Assembly: GCA_002398365.1 (NCBI GenBank)
Contig: DGYK01000056.1
Location: forward strand, 41,178 to 66,905
DNA length: 25,728 bases
Direction: 5' to 3'
Source: Flammeovirgaceae bacterium UBA5008
GTDB lineage: Bacteria; Bacteroidota; Bacteroidia; Cytophagales; Cyclobacteriaceae
Shown here one piece after another: positions 7,799-15,513 of this stretch. The notes under the pieces are model-generated. The model had not been told where the DNA came from and searched no databases. It worked only from the letters and a program-made list of their open reading frames with translations. Within the stretch, counting starts at the first letter, position 1, and each line of letters starts with the position of its first letter. The position numbers and the translations under genes were made by a program.

Positions 7799-9601
7799 CT
7801 ATTTGATTTTTAAAATGAATGAACTGTATGCCGGCAATTCCATTTCGGCTGTTAATGATTCGTTGATTCCAATCTCAGCACCACTCCGAAATAAATCTCG
7901 GCCTACATACGCTTTGCCTTTCTCTAATTTCAAACTGCCAGCTAATAACTCTGGAATTACAATTTTGATTTTCTCTGTTTTAGAGTTGAAGTTTGAAATG
8001 ATCAACAAATTCTCTTCTCCGATCCATCGCGCGTAAGCGCTTACAAAAGGAGAAATGTTGCCGCTCTGAAAATTCGAAACGGTTAAATCAAAGTAATCTC
8101 CTTGAGCAATCGCTTGATTGGTAGCCGCTAAGTTCAAAATATCACCATAGAACTGGCGAAGTTGTTTTTGTTCGTCTGTTAATTTATCGCCATCAAATTT
8201 TCCACCATTTACCCATTGTTGATGTTTGGGTACACCCCAATAATCAAACATTGTAGTACGGCCATCTTCACCACCAAATCCTTCTGCTCCGGCTCCATCC
8301 TCTCCTACTTCCTGCCCAAAATAAATCATCACCGGAGATTGATCGATCGTAGCACTTACCACCATCGCGGGAACTGCCTTCCATGCATCACCTGCAAAAA
8401 ACGGTGAAGCAATTCGCTGCTCATCATGGTTTTCCAAAAAGTGCAACATGCGATGGTTCATACCTTTTAGGCTTTCCTGAATAGCCGGGATACCACTGGC
8501 ATGTGCTTTTTGATTCACCATCAAACGAAGCGTGTCATACAATTGAACTTTGTCGTAGAGGAAATCAAACTGACCGTTTTGCAAGTAATTGTTGTATTGG
8601 GCCGGGTTGTAGATTTCTGCGATGAAGATAATATCCGGATTAACAGCCTTTACTTGTGGAATGGCCCATTTCCAAAATTCCACCGGCACCATTTCACTCA
8701 TGTCGCAGCGGAAGCCATCTACTTTTTTGTTCGCCCAAAACACGAGTATGTCTTTCATTTTGGTCCACGTAGATGGAATCGGATCAAAGTGCGTGGTGCG
8801 ATTATTTTGAATGTCCACTCCGTAATTCAGCTTCACGGTTTCAAACCATTCGTTGATGCCGGGGCTATTCGTAAACTGATCGTTGCCCGTTACTTTCGCG
8901 GGGTTCTCCTGGTACTTCTTGTCTTTGGTGGGAAAACCATTCGCGCCAAGCGATTGATAACCTGCGGGAGGCACAAATGACTGACCGGGGAGGTAGTAGA
9001 AATTATTTGAAGCTTTAAATGCTACGGTATTATCATCGCCTTCTCCGAGATCTTGTACGCCCGAGGGCTTCGCATCGCTTTTGTAGGAACGCGCTACGTG
9101 GTTCGGTACAAAATCAATGATCACTTTCAGGTTTTGTGCATGTGTTCGTGCAACCAATTGCTCAAACTCTTGCATGCGATTTTTAACATCTACTGCCAAA
9201 TCAGGATTGATGTCGTAGTAATCTTTGATGGCATAAGGCGAGCCTGCCCTCCCTTTCACCACATCGGCATCATCCAAAGGGATTCCGTATGCTGTATAAT
9301 CGGTTAACAATGCATGTTCAATCACACCGGTGTACCACACATGCGAAACGCCCAATTCGCGTAAGCTGATAAGAGCTGAATCGGTGATGGCATTCATTTT
9401 TCCAACGCCATTTTCCTGAATGGTGCCATACTTTTTATTGGTGGTGTTAGTGTTGGCAAACAAGCGCGTCATCATTTGGTAGATGACCATTTTTTGAGAC
9501 TTTTCAGGCATAGGCAACGACTCAGGAATTTTTTCCTTCGGGGATGAACAAGCAACTAAAAAAAGGATGAATAATGCGGGCAGTAAGGAGCACTTTGACA
9601 T
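7799..9601 (-). CDS. GH13 alpha-amylase-family lipoprotein
   Basis: The 600-residue protein starts with a lipoprotein signal peptide: hydrophobic residues 6-16 and the lipobox LVAC with Cys18, followed by SSPKEKIPES. It is therefore predicted to be exported and membrane-anchored. The GH13 barrel keeps every catalytic element: IIDFVPNH (Asp163 to His168), nucleophile Asp300 in VDGFRCDMSEMVP, acid/base Glu329 in IFIAEIYNP, and Asp393 in FLENHDEQR. A beta-sandwich C-terminal domain covers about 510-600. It likely hydrolyses or transglycosylates alpha-glucans or maltodextrins in the periplasm; the exact specificity is not readable. It is the first gene of the glucan operon, and its active site makes it a plausible source of maltose for the maltokinase downstream, although it sits across the inner membrane from it. 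ATG start at 9601. The upstream terminator leaves very little room for a promoter. Confidence 0.9.
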   Translation of the reverse strand: MSKCSLLPALFILFLVACSSPKEKIPESLPMPEKSQKMVIYQMMTRLFANTNTTNKKYGTIQENGVGKMNAITDSALISLRELGVSHVWYTGVIEHALLTDYTAYGIPLDDADVVKGRAGSPYAIKDYYDINPDLAVDVKNRMQEFEQLVARTHAQNLKVIIDFVPNHVARSYKSDAKPSGVQDLGEGDDNTVAFKASNNFYYLPGQSFVPPAGYQSLGANGFPTKDKKYQENPAKVTGNDQFTNSPGINEWFETVKLNYGVDIQNNRTTHFDPIPSTWTKMKDILVFWANKKVDGFRCDMSEMVPVEFWKWAIPQVKAVNPDIIFIAEIYNPAQYNNYLQNGQFDFLYDKVQLYDTLRLMVNQKAHASGIPAIQESLKGMNHRMLHFLENHDEQRIASPFFAGDAWKAVPAMVVSATIDQSPVMIYFGQEVGEDGAGAEGFGGEDGRTTMFDYWGVPKHQQWVNGGKFDGDKLTDEQKQLRQFYGDILNLAATNQAIAQGDYFDLTVSNFQSGNISPFVSAYARWIGEENLLIISNFNSKTEKIKIVIPELLAGSLKLEKGKAYVGRDLFRSGAEIGINESLTAEMELPAYSSFILKIK

Positions 9602-9625
9602 AAGGGTGTATCAAAGTTCTAAGGT

Positions 9626-9653
9626 AAAAAATCCTTACTGAATCCAGTAGGAT
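9626..9653 (-). terminator. Rho-independent terminator of the etfB-etfA-nuclease-nupC operon
   Basis: Read on the minus strand, the sequence is ATCCTACTG, loop GATT, CAGTAAGGAT, then a run of T. The stem pairs nine bases with a single-base bulge and is followed by six T residues (9631-9626). It lies 32 nt after the nupC stop codon. It also sits only 24 nt before the start codon of the amylase lipoprotein gene. Confidence 0.75.
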
Positions 9654-9685
9654 ATGGGCAATTTTATGAGCTTAAAATTGACAAT

Positions 9686-10975
9686 TTAGAAGATCGCACC
9701 TGCAATCGTTGCCGTCATCATCGTAGCCAGCGAAGCCGCTAGCATGGCTCGCAGTCCAAGCTTTGATAAATCGCCCTGACGGCCCGGAGCCATTCCTCCG
9801 ATTCCTCCGATCTGAATAGCGATGGAACTAAAGTTGGCAAATCCGCAAAGTGCATAAGTTGCAATTCGAATGGACTTCTCGTCCAACACTCCGGCAGCTT
9901 TCATTTGTGAAAGATCTACATAGGCCACAAACTCATTGATCACCATCTTTTGACCGAGCAAGCTACCTACCTGAAGTGTCTGGCTCCACTCTACTCCCAT
10001 CGCGAAAGCAAATACCCGGAAGACTTGCCCTAAAATGTACTGTAACGAGAATCCGCTGAAAGCGCCATTGGTGCTCGATACTACAAACTCGTTGAGGCCT
10101 GTAACTGCACCGATAAAGTCTACGAGAATCCAGTTCACAGCATAAATGATGGCGATGAAGGCGATCAGCATTCCGGCAATGTTCAACGCTAGCTTCAAAC
10201 CATCAGCTGCTCCGGAAGCCAACGCATCCACCAGGTTTACACCGATTTGTTCTTTGTTTACTTTCAACTTTGAGTCGATTTTATCAGGCTCATCTTGTGG
10301 ATAAAAGATCTTTGACAACACAATTGCTGCCGGGGCATTCATAATGGAAGCACAGAGCAAATAGGTGGCGAATAGAGTCTTCTCTTCTAAGCTTCCACCG
10401 CCTAAAAGGCCTACATAAGTTGCCAACACGCTGCCCGCGATAGTGGCCATACCTCCCACCATCAAACAAAAAAGTTCTGAGCGAGTCATGCCGGCTATAA
10501 AGGGCCGAACGAGTAACGGAGCTTCGGTTTGTCCCATGAAAATGTTAGCGGCAGCGGATAGACTTTCGCTTCCGGAGAGGCGCATGGTTTTGGTCATGAG
10601 CCAGGCGAAGCCAAATACAATCTTTTGGAGGATCCCGAGGTAATACAAACCAGCCGTGACAGCTGAAAAGAAAATAACGGTAGGCAGTGCCTGAAATGCG
10701 AAGATGAAACCAGTGCTGGATGAATCGAGCGCGAGCGATCCAAATACAAACTTGCTACCTTCTTTCGCGAAGCCCAAGAAGAGCACAAACTTCTCACTGA
10801 CGAACTCAAACATGTAGCGTACGAACCCTACTTTGGCAATTGCTAGTCCGATGATGATTTGCAGCGTCAATCCGATCGCTACCAATCGCCAGTCGATTTT
10901 ACGTTTGTTGCCAGAAAGTAAAAAGGCTACACCAATAATGAAGGCAAGTCCGATAATGCCGCGCAAATAATCCAT
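9686..10975 (-). CDS. nupC: Concentrative nucleoside transporter, NupC/CNT family
   Basis: A cation-coupled nucleoside importer of the inner membrane. The 429-residue protein is strongly hydrophobic, with about ten membrane segments. The two substrate-binding signatures of the family are intact: GQTEAPLLVRPF at 148-159 and NEFVAY at 347-352. ALCGFANFSSIAIQIGG at 375-391 supplies the Asn and Ser that bind ribose in characterised CNT proteins. The C-terminal GGMAPGRQGDL (393-403) is also typical. ATG start at 10975, 15 nt after the bifunctional nuclease gene, so it is co-transcribed as the last gene of the etf operon. Which nucleosides it prefers cannot be told. Confidence 0.94.
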   Translation of the reverse strand: MDYLRGIIGLAFIIGVAFLLSGNKRKIDWRLVAIGLTLQIIIGLAIAKVGFVRYMFEFVSEKFVLFLGFAKEGSKFVFGSLALDSSSTGFIFAFQALPTVIFFSAVTAGLYYLGILQKIVFGFAWLMTKTMRLSGSESLSAAANIFMGQTEAPLLVRPFIAGMTRSELFCLMVGGMATIAGSVLATYVGLLGGGSLEEKTLFATYLLCASIMNAPAAIVLSKIFYPQDEPDKIDSKLKVNKEQIGVNLVDALASGAADGLKLALNIAGMLIAFIAIIYAVNWILVDFIGAVTGLNEFVVSSTNGAFSGFSLQYILGQVFRVFAFAMGVEWSQTLQVGSLLGQKMVINEFVAYVDLSQMKAAGVLDEKSIRIATYALCGFANFSSIAIQIGGIGGMAPGRQGDLSKLGLRAMLAASLATMMTATIAGAIF

Positions 10976-10990
10976 GACCGTGGTTTAGCG

Positions 10991-11596
10991 TTAGTTTCTT
11001 TTTTCGAGTTCGTCTCTGATTTTAGCGGCCTTCTCGTAATCTTCTCTATCCAACGCTTCCTTCAGTTGCTCTTTCAGTTTTTCGACACTTACATTTTTAT
11101 GTTCTTCTCCGGCTGCTTTTTTCGTTTCTTTTTTAGCCTTGGTTTTAGGTTCAGGCTTGGCTTCTGCTTTCTCCTCATCTTCTTGATCCGTCAGCACGAT
11201 GCCTGCTTCAGCCAGAATATTTTCATAGGTAGAAATGGTCGCATCAAAACGTAAACCAATAGCGATGGCATCCGAAGGACGCGCATCTATCTCGGTCTTA
11301 TTCAATCCATCGCTGCAAACAATCTTGGCAAAGAACACCCCTTCTTTCAAATCGGAGATAATGATTTCCTCGACCGAGAAATGAAAAGAACTCGCGAACG
11401 ACTTGAATAAATCATGCGTCATCGGGCGATTGGGAATAATCTTTTCGATTTCAATGGCGATGGCTTGTGCTTCGAACATGCCAATAATAATGGGTAGTCT
11501 GCGGTTGCCGGCAACCTCTCCTAAAACCAATGCAAAAGAGCCCGTTTGTGACTGACTTGATGAAAGGCCGAGTATTTCTAGTTTAATTTTCTTCAC
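10991..11596 (-). CDS. Bifunctional nuclease-domain (BFN/DUF151) protein with C-terminal UVR motif
   Basis: Residues 1-135 form a BFN/DUF151 domain, recognised by LPIIIGMFEAQAIAIEIE (34-51), the MTHDLF block (59-64) and ARPSDAIAIGLRF (105-117). Members have been described as dual DNase/RNase enzymes, although biochemical evidence is limited to few of them. A charged Lys/Glu/Ala-rich linker (137-167) leads to a UVR-type helical hairpin at 170-201 (EQLKEALDREDYEKAAKIRDE shortened here), like the motif by which UvrB and UvrC interact. Start codon GTG at 11596, chosen because the conserved KKIKLEILGL follows directly and no ATG lies nearby. It is 59 nt after etfA and 15 nt before nupC. The link to electron transfer is contextual only. 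Confidence 0.88.
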   Translation of the reverse strand: MKKIKLEILGLSSSQSQTGSFALVLGEVAGNRRLPIIIGMFEAQAIAIEIEKIIPNRPMTHDLFKSFASSFHFSVEEIIISDLKEGVFFAKIVCSDGLNKTEIDARPSDAIAIGLRFDATISTYENILAEAGIVLTDQEDEEKAEAKPEPKTKAKKETKKAAGEEHKNVSVEKLKEQLKEALDREDYEKAAKIRDELEKRN

Positions 11597-11655
11597 TTAC
11601 AACAATTGCTAAAACTCCTATTCTATGTTCAATCTAGGAATTATTATTCTAAAAT

Positions 11656-12609
11656 CTATTTCATTGATTTTACGGCCTCGGTCAATTTTGGCAGAACTTC
11701 AAAAGCATCGCCAACAATTCCGTAATCTGCTGCCTTAAAGAAAGGTGCTTCCGGATCTTTGTTGATTACCACGATACATTTAGAAGAGTTTACTCCGGCC
11801 AAGTGCTGGATCGCTCCGGAAATACCAATGGCGATATAAAGCTGAGGTGCCACTTTTACACCGGTTTGGCCAACGTGCTCATGGTGTGGCCTCCAGTTCA
11901 TATCAGACACCGGTTTGCTGCAGCCGGTGGCAGCGTGTAGCGCTTTTGCCAAGTCTTCCAAAATGCCCCAGTGCTCCGGACCTTTCATTCCGCGTCCGCC
12001 CGATACTACGATCTCAGCTTCCGGTAACAGAATATCACCTGATGCCTTTTCGGTGGCGGTGATCTTCGTGGCAAAGTCTGCATCATTCAGGGCAACTGAA
12101 TAAGCAACTACCTGCGCGCTTCCTCCTACCTCTTTCGCCTCAGCGGCATTTTTCTTGAGGGCAATTACCTTCTTTTGGTTTTTCATTTCTACCAGCGAAA
12201 AGGCTTTGCCGGTGTAGATGCTGCGTTTCACCACAAAACCGGATGAAGTAGAGGGTAATTCCACCACATTTGATGCAAAACTTGCATTGGTCTTGATTGC
12301 CACTTTCGCACCTACCGGAGTAGCCAGCGATGAATTGGCCAATACCAAAACATCGGAATTTTCATCTTGCATGGCTTTCGCCAATACCGATGCATATGCC
12401 TGAATAACAGGCTGATCTAATTTGCTATCTGACACATGAAGCACCTTTTGTGCTCCGTATTTTCCAAGTGATTCTAATTCAGAAGCGGCTACCGTGCCCA
12501 ACGCAATCGCGGTAACGCCACCTCCCATTAGATGCGCATAGGCCACTGCTTCCAAAGATGATTTCCTCACTTTACCTTCTCCCACTTCAACAAATACTAA
12601 AACTGCCAT
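11656..12609 (-). CDS. etfA: Electron transfer flavoprotein, alpha subunit
   Basis: EtfA pairs with EtfB and binds the FAD that carries electrons from acyl-CoA and other dehydrogenases to ETF:quinone oxidoreductase. The 317-residue length is normal. The C-terminal FAD domain is complete: VSGGRGMKGPEHW from 202, HVGQTGVKVAP around 245-255, IGISGAIQHLAG around 261-272 and INKDPEAPFFKAADYG around 282-297. ATG start at 12609, 30 nt after etfB. A FadD-type acyl-CoA ligase elsewhere in the window fits a role in fatty-acid oxidation, but no acyl-CoA dehydrogenase is present here. Confidence 0.96.
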   Translation of the reverse strand: MAVLVFVEVGEGKVRKSSLEAVAYAHLMGGGVTAIALGTVAASELESLGKYGAQKVLHVSDSKLDQPVIQAYASVLAKAMQDENSDVLVLANSSLATPVGAKVAIKTNASFASNVVELPSTSSGFVVKRSIYTGKAFSLVEMKNQKKVIALKKNAAEAKEVGGSAQVVAYSVALNDADFATKITATEKASGDILLPEAEIVVSGGRGMKGPEHWGILEDLAKALHAATGCSKPVSDMNWRPHHEHVGQTGVKVAPQLYIAIGISGAIQHLAGVNSSKCIVVINKDPEAPFFKAADYGIVGDAFEVLPKLTEAVKSMK

Positions 12610-12639
12610 ATCGTTATTTATTAAATGTTCACTATTAGA

Positions 12640-13374
12640 TTATAAAACTTTTGCTTCGGTTTTCAGTCGAGTTACCAATTCTGCCACATTATCGGCACTG
12701 ATCATTTTCACCGCTCCCTTCGGGGCCGGTAACTCGAACTTCTTCGTCACTACAGTTTTGTCGGATGATGTAGCCTCTACCACTTTCAATGGCTTGGTTC
12801 TAGCCGACATGATACCGCGCATGTTTGGAATTTTCCATTCGGCAATTGGCTCCTGGCAACCGGCTACCAACGGAAGAGACGCTTCTACTTGCTCCTTTCC
12901 TCCTTCGATCTCTCTCGACATTTTTACTTTAGTACCCTCAATGTCCAGTTTCATCACAGGCGACAGAGAAGGCATGCCTAACAGTTCGCCCACCATTGCG
13001 TGAACCACGCCTCCGTTATAATCGATGGACTCGCGGCCCATTAAAATTAAGTCATATCCTTGCGCATTGGCGGCAATCTGGCTCGCTACAAAAAATGAAT
13101 CTGTTGGTTCTGAGTTTACGCGAATGGCATCGTCTGCCCCGATAGCAAGTGCCTTTCGGATAGTAGGTTCGGTATCGGCTAGGCCTACATTCAGAACGGT
13201 AACAATGGTGCCGGGGGTGGCTTCTTTTAACTCGATGGCGCGCGCCAAGGCATAATCATCGTATGGTCCGATGATGAATTGAACTCCATTGGTATCGAAT
13301 TTGGTGCCTCCATCCGTAAAATTGATTTTGGAGGTCGTGTCGGGAACATGAGAAATACAAACTAAAATCTTCAT
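12640..13374 (-). CDS. etfB: Electron transfer flavoprotein, beta subunit
   Basis: The beta subunit of ETF binds AMP and provides the docking surface for dehydrogenases. From ATG at 13374 the product is 244 residues and starts MKILVCISHVPDTTSKI, the usual family N-terminus. A TTG five codons upstream would also be in frame but adds residues not seen in the family, so the ATG is preferred. Family blocks include GPYDDYALARAIELKE (about 37-52), MGRESIDYNGG (about 112-122) and the signature VEASLPLVAGCQEP (about 162-175). It is the first gene of the etfB-etfA-nuclease-nupC operon and is transcribed divergently from the small TPR gene, with 109 nt between them that must hold both promoters. Confidence 0.96.
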   Translation of the reverse strand: MKILVCISHVPDTTSKINFTDGGTKFDTNGVQFIIGPYDDYALARAIELKEATPGTIVTVLNVGLADTEPTIRKALAIGADDAIRVNSEPTDSFFVASQIAANAQGYDLILMGRESIDYNGGVVHAMVGELLGMPSLSPVMKLDIEGTKVKMSREIEGGKEQVEASLPLVAGCQEPIAEWKIPNMRGIMSARTKPLKVVEATSSDKTVVTKKFELPAPKGAVKMISADNVAELVTRLKTEAKVL

Positions 13375-13483
13375 AGGAATGATTAGCAAAATGATTTACA
13401 GAGAATTAACAAGCAAAACCTAAATTTGGCTCAAGATAAAGCATAAAATTCTAATAAAAACCGCTCAAACCTAAAAAAGTAGA

Positions 13484-13795
13484 ATGGACAACGAACGGAT
13501 AAAAATGCTGCAGCAAGGAGCTTTGGATGAGCCGGATGATCCCTTCTATCCGTACGGGCTGGCTCTGGAATATCTGGCCACCGAGCCTGCTGTGGCAGCC
13601 GAGTTATTAGAAAAGTTGATTCAAACCCATCCGGATTATTTGCCTTCTTACTACACGGCTGCTAAGCTGTTCACTGTCAACAACTCCAAGCGGGCGATTG
13701 CACTTTTAGAGGCCGGATTAGCACTCGCTAAAGCACAACAGAACACCAAAGCACAACGCGAAATACAATCGGCATTGGATGAGCTGATGTTTTGA
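13484..13795 (+). CDS. Small tetratricopeptide-repeat protein
   Basis: The 103-residue protein is predicted to be entirely helical and soluble, without a signal peptide. Two to three TPR-like helix pairs can be seen: PFYPYGLALEYLATEPAVAA (about 20-39), ELLEKLIQTHPDYLPSYYTA (about 40-59) and RAIALLEAGLALAKAQQN (about 69-86), with the usual small residue, Tyr and Pro spacing. TPRs mediate protein-protein contact; no partner can be named. ATG start at 13484, in an A-rich stretch. It diverges from etfB, and short TPR genes next to etf genes are, as far as I recall, common in this phylum. Function unknown. Confidence 0.75.
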   Translation: MDNERIKMLQQGALDEPDDPFYPYGLALEYLATEPAVAAELLEKLIQTHPDYLPSYYTAAKLFTVNNSKRAIALLEAGLALAKAQQNTKAQREIQSALDELMF

Positions 13796-13796
13796 A

Positions 13797-13811
13797 TGAC
13801 AAGTCTTGTCA
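13797..13811. repeat. Hyphenated palindrome just after the TPR gene
   Basis: TGACAAG-T-CTTGTCA is a perfect 7-bp inverted repeat around one base, starting one base after the TGA stop of the TPR gene. As RNA it could fold with a 3-nt loop, but no T run follows, so it is at best a weak terminator or 3' stabilising hairpin. It could also be a binding site. Confidence 0.4.
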
Positions 13812-13922
13812 GGGCATTCTTCTTCCTATGTTCGGTTATTAAGTAATTAGTTGCGCAATCAATTTTCTGCGTCATCAGGAGGGGTTTCGTTTTATTGACA
13901 GAAGCAGGTTTAAGCTACCGAG

Positions 13923-14374
13923 CTTTTCAGATGATTTCAGACTATGGTGGTTCTTATTCAGATCTTTTCGGATGATTTTAGACCATGATGGTTCTAATTC
14001 AGACCTTTTCGGATGATTTCAGACTATGCTGGTCCTAATTCAGACCTTTTCGGATGATTTCAGACTATCATGGTTCTAATTCAGACCTTTTCGGATGATT
14101 TCAGACCATGATGGTTCTAATTCAGACCTTTTCGGATGATTTAGATGCGAATTTCTCCTAAACAAGAGCTTTTCGAGTGATTTCAGTGCGAATTTCTCTT
14201 AAGTAGGAGCTTTTCGAGTGATTTTGATGGGATTTCCTCTTAATTCGGAGCTTTTTGAATGATTTTACTACGAATTTCTCCTAAACAAGAGCTTTTCGAG
14301 TGATTTTAGCTCGATTTGACCCGAAGTTGCAAGCTTTTTAGATGATTCTATACCAGATTGATTGTAACTCAGTC
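13923..14374. repeat. Eleven-unit 41-bp tandem array in a non-coding region
   Basis: Units begin at 13923, 13964, 14005, 14046, 14087, 14128, 14169, 14210, 14251, 14292 and 14334. Every step is exactly 41 bp except the last (42). Each unit opens with a conserved core of about 18 bp, CTTTTCGRRTGATTTYAG, followed by about 23 bp that differ by block. Units 1-5 share ACYATGATGGTTCTAATTC. Units 7-9 share a GCGAATTTCTCYTAA type, and unit 6 is a hybrid with a block-A core and a block-B tail. Units 10-11 are degenerate, and a very degenerate copy may precede unit 1 from about 13882. Because 41 is not a multiple of three and the unit contains TGA and TAA, no frame is open, so it is not coding. The rest of the 13796-14448 gap holds only the palindrome after the TPR gene and a short dyad near 14414. 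Confidence 0.9.
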
Positions 14375-14448
14375 AACAAAACTTCAACACTTAGCATGAA
14401 AGCACCGGATGAAATTCAATTGAATATGCTAGGCTTTAGGCACCTATC

Positions 14449-15444
14449 TTACCCAACCTGAAACACAATCTTGCCCACTTTATTAGGTCTTGTAATATCT
14501 GCGAATGATTCCGCGATACGCGAGAACGGGCGAATGGAATCTACCAATGGGCGAATCTGATGTTGCGACACAAACGCCAGCATCTCGTTGAACTCATGAT
14601 CACTGCCCATCGTAGTGCCTACTAACGAAAGCTGGTTCCAGAACATGCGATACAGATCAATTTTTGATGGCAAGCCATTGGTAGCACCATAAAATACAAT
14701 CTTGCCTTGCGGGCGGAGCATTTTGATAAAGTTGTTCAGCTGATCGCCACCGGCACTGTCAATCACCAAATCAAAGCCACCTTTTGTTTTCCACAACTCT
14801 TCATAGTTCACTTGCTTTTTGTAGTTGTACGCTCCTTTCGCACCCAGCTTCAATGCTTTTTCAATTTTCTCATCGCTACCGGAAGAAACATACACATTCG
14901 CTCCGGCTGCTTTGGCAAACAAGAAGGCAAACTGAGCTACTCCTCCACCAAAACCCGAAATCAATACGTTCTGTCCTGCTCGTAAACCACCTTTGCGGAA
15001 CAGCGCACGAAACGCAGTAAGTCCGCCTAAAGGCAAAGCGGACGCTTGCAGAAAATCTAAATGAAATGGCTTATGATGCAGGCGGTCTACCGGAACCACC
15101 ACATATTCGGCAAACGTGCCATTCACCGGCATACCGAGAATGGTATATTTTCCGGATTGCACATCTAAATCAGGCCCCCAATCGATGTTGGGATTGATAA
15201 TCACATCTTTTCCAACCCACGACTGATCGCTGTCTTCGTGAACAGACTCCACAACACCGGCACCATCCGAGCCCAGTATTCCTCCAAACTTAATGTTAGG
15301 ATATTTTCCTTCCCGAATCCAATCGTCTCTACGATTCAAAGCCGTGGCTTTGATTTTGACAAGCGCCTTGCCGGCCGATAGCGAGGGCGTTGGCACTTCT
15401 TTCAATTCTATTTGACCGGGGCTGGTAAGAACAAGAGCTTTCAA
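14449..15444 (-). CDS. Zinc-independent medium-chain dehydrogenase/quinone oxidoreductase-like protein
   Basis: A 331-residue member of the MDR superfamily, related to NADPH:quinone and enoyl reductases. Residues 1-125 form the GroES-like fold, with ALNRRDDW at 35-42 and GILGSDGAGVV at 55-65. The Cys, His and Glu ligands of catalytic zinc found in alcohol dehydrogenases are absent. The Rossmann domain has the dinucleotide loop as ISGFGGGVAQFA at 162-173. It probably reduces a quinone, enone or similar carbonyl compound using NADPH; the substrate is unknown. The start is TTG at 15444, since an in-frame stop lies six codons upstream, no ATG is available, and MKALVLT is the expected beginning. 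A short dyad, GTGTA-T-TACAC at 15469-15479, lies 25 nt upstream and might be an operator. It is 69 nt after dnaB. Confidence 0.85.
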   Translation of the reverse strand: MKALVLTSPGQIELKEVPTPSLSAGKALVKIKATALNRRDDWIREGKYPNIKFGGILGSDGAGVVESVHEDSDQSWVGKDVIINPNIDWGPDLDVQSGKYTILGMPVNGTFAEYVVVPVDRLHHKPFHLDFLQASALPLGGLTAFRALFRKGGLRAGQNVLISGFGGGVAQFAFLFAKAAGANVYVSSGSDEKIEKALKLGAKGAYNYKKQVNYEELWKTKGGFDLVIDSAGGDQLNNFIKMLRPQGKIVFYGATNGLPSKIDLYRMFWNQLSLVGTTMGSDHEFNEMLAFVSQHQIRPLVDSIRPFSRIAESFADITRPNKVGKIVFQVG

Positions 15445-15513
15445 GTGAAAATTGATTTAGGGTGTAAGGTGTATTACACTCAAAACTAAAATCAAAATTG
15501 TGAAATCAAAAAT

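Noticed and set aside
13923..14374. CRISPR array
   Set aside because: Tails are shared between units rather than unique, the repeat core is only about 18 bp, no leader or cas genes are near, and the units are better described as a two-type tandem repeat.
14392..14431. Dyad TAGCAT...ATGCTA enclosing the palindrome ATTCAATTGAAT (14414-14425) near the end of the MDR oxidoreductase gene
   Set aside because: A/T-rich, imperfect and without a T run on the minus strand, so not convincing as a terminator; could be chance.
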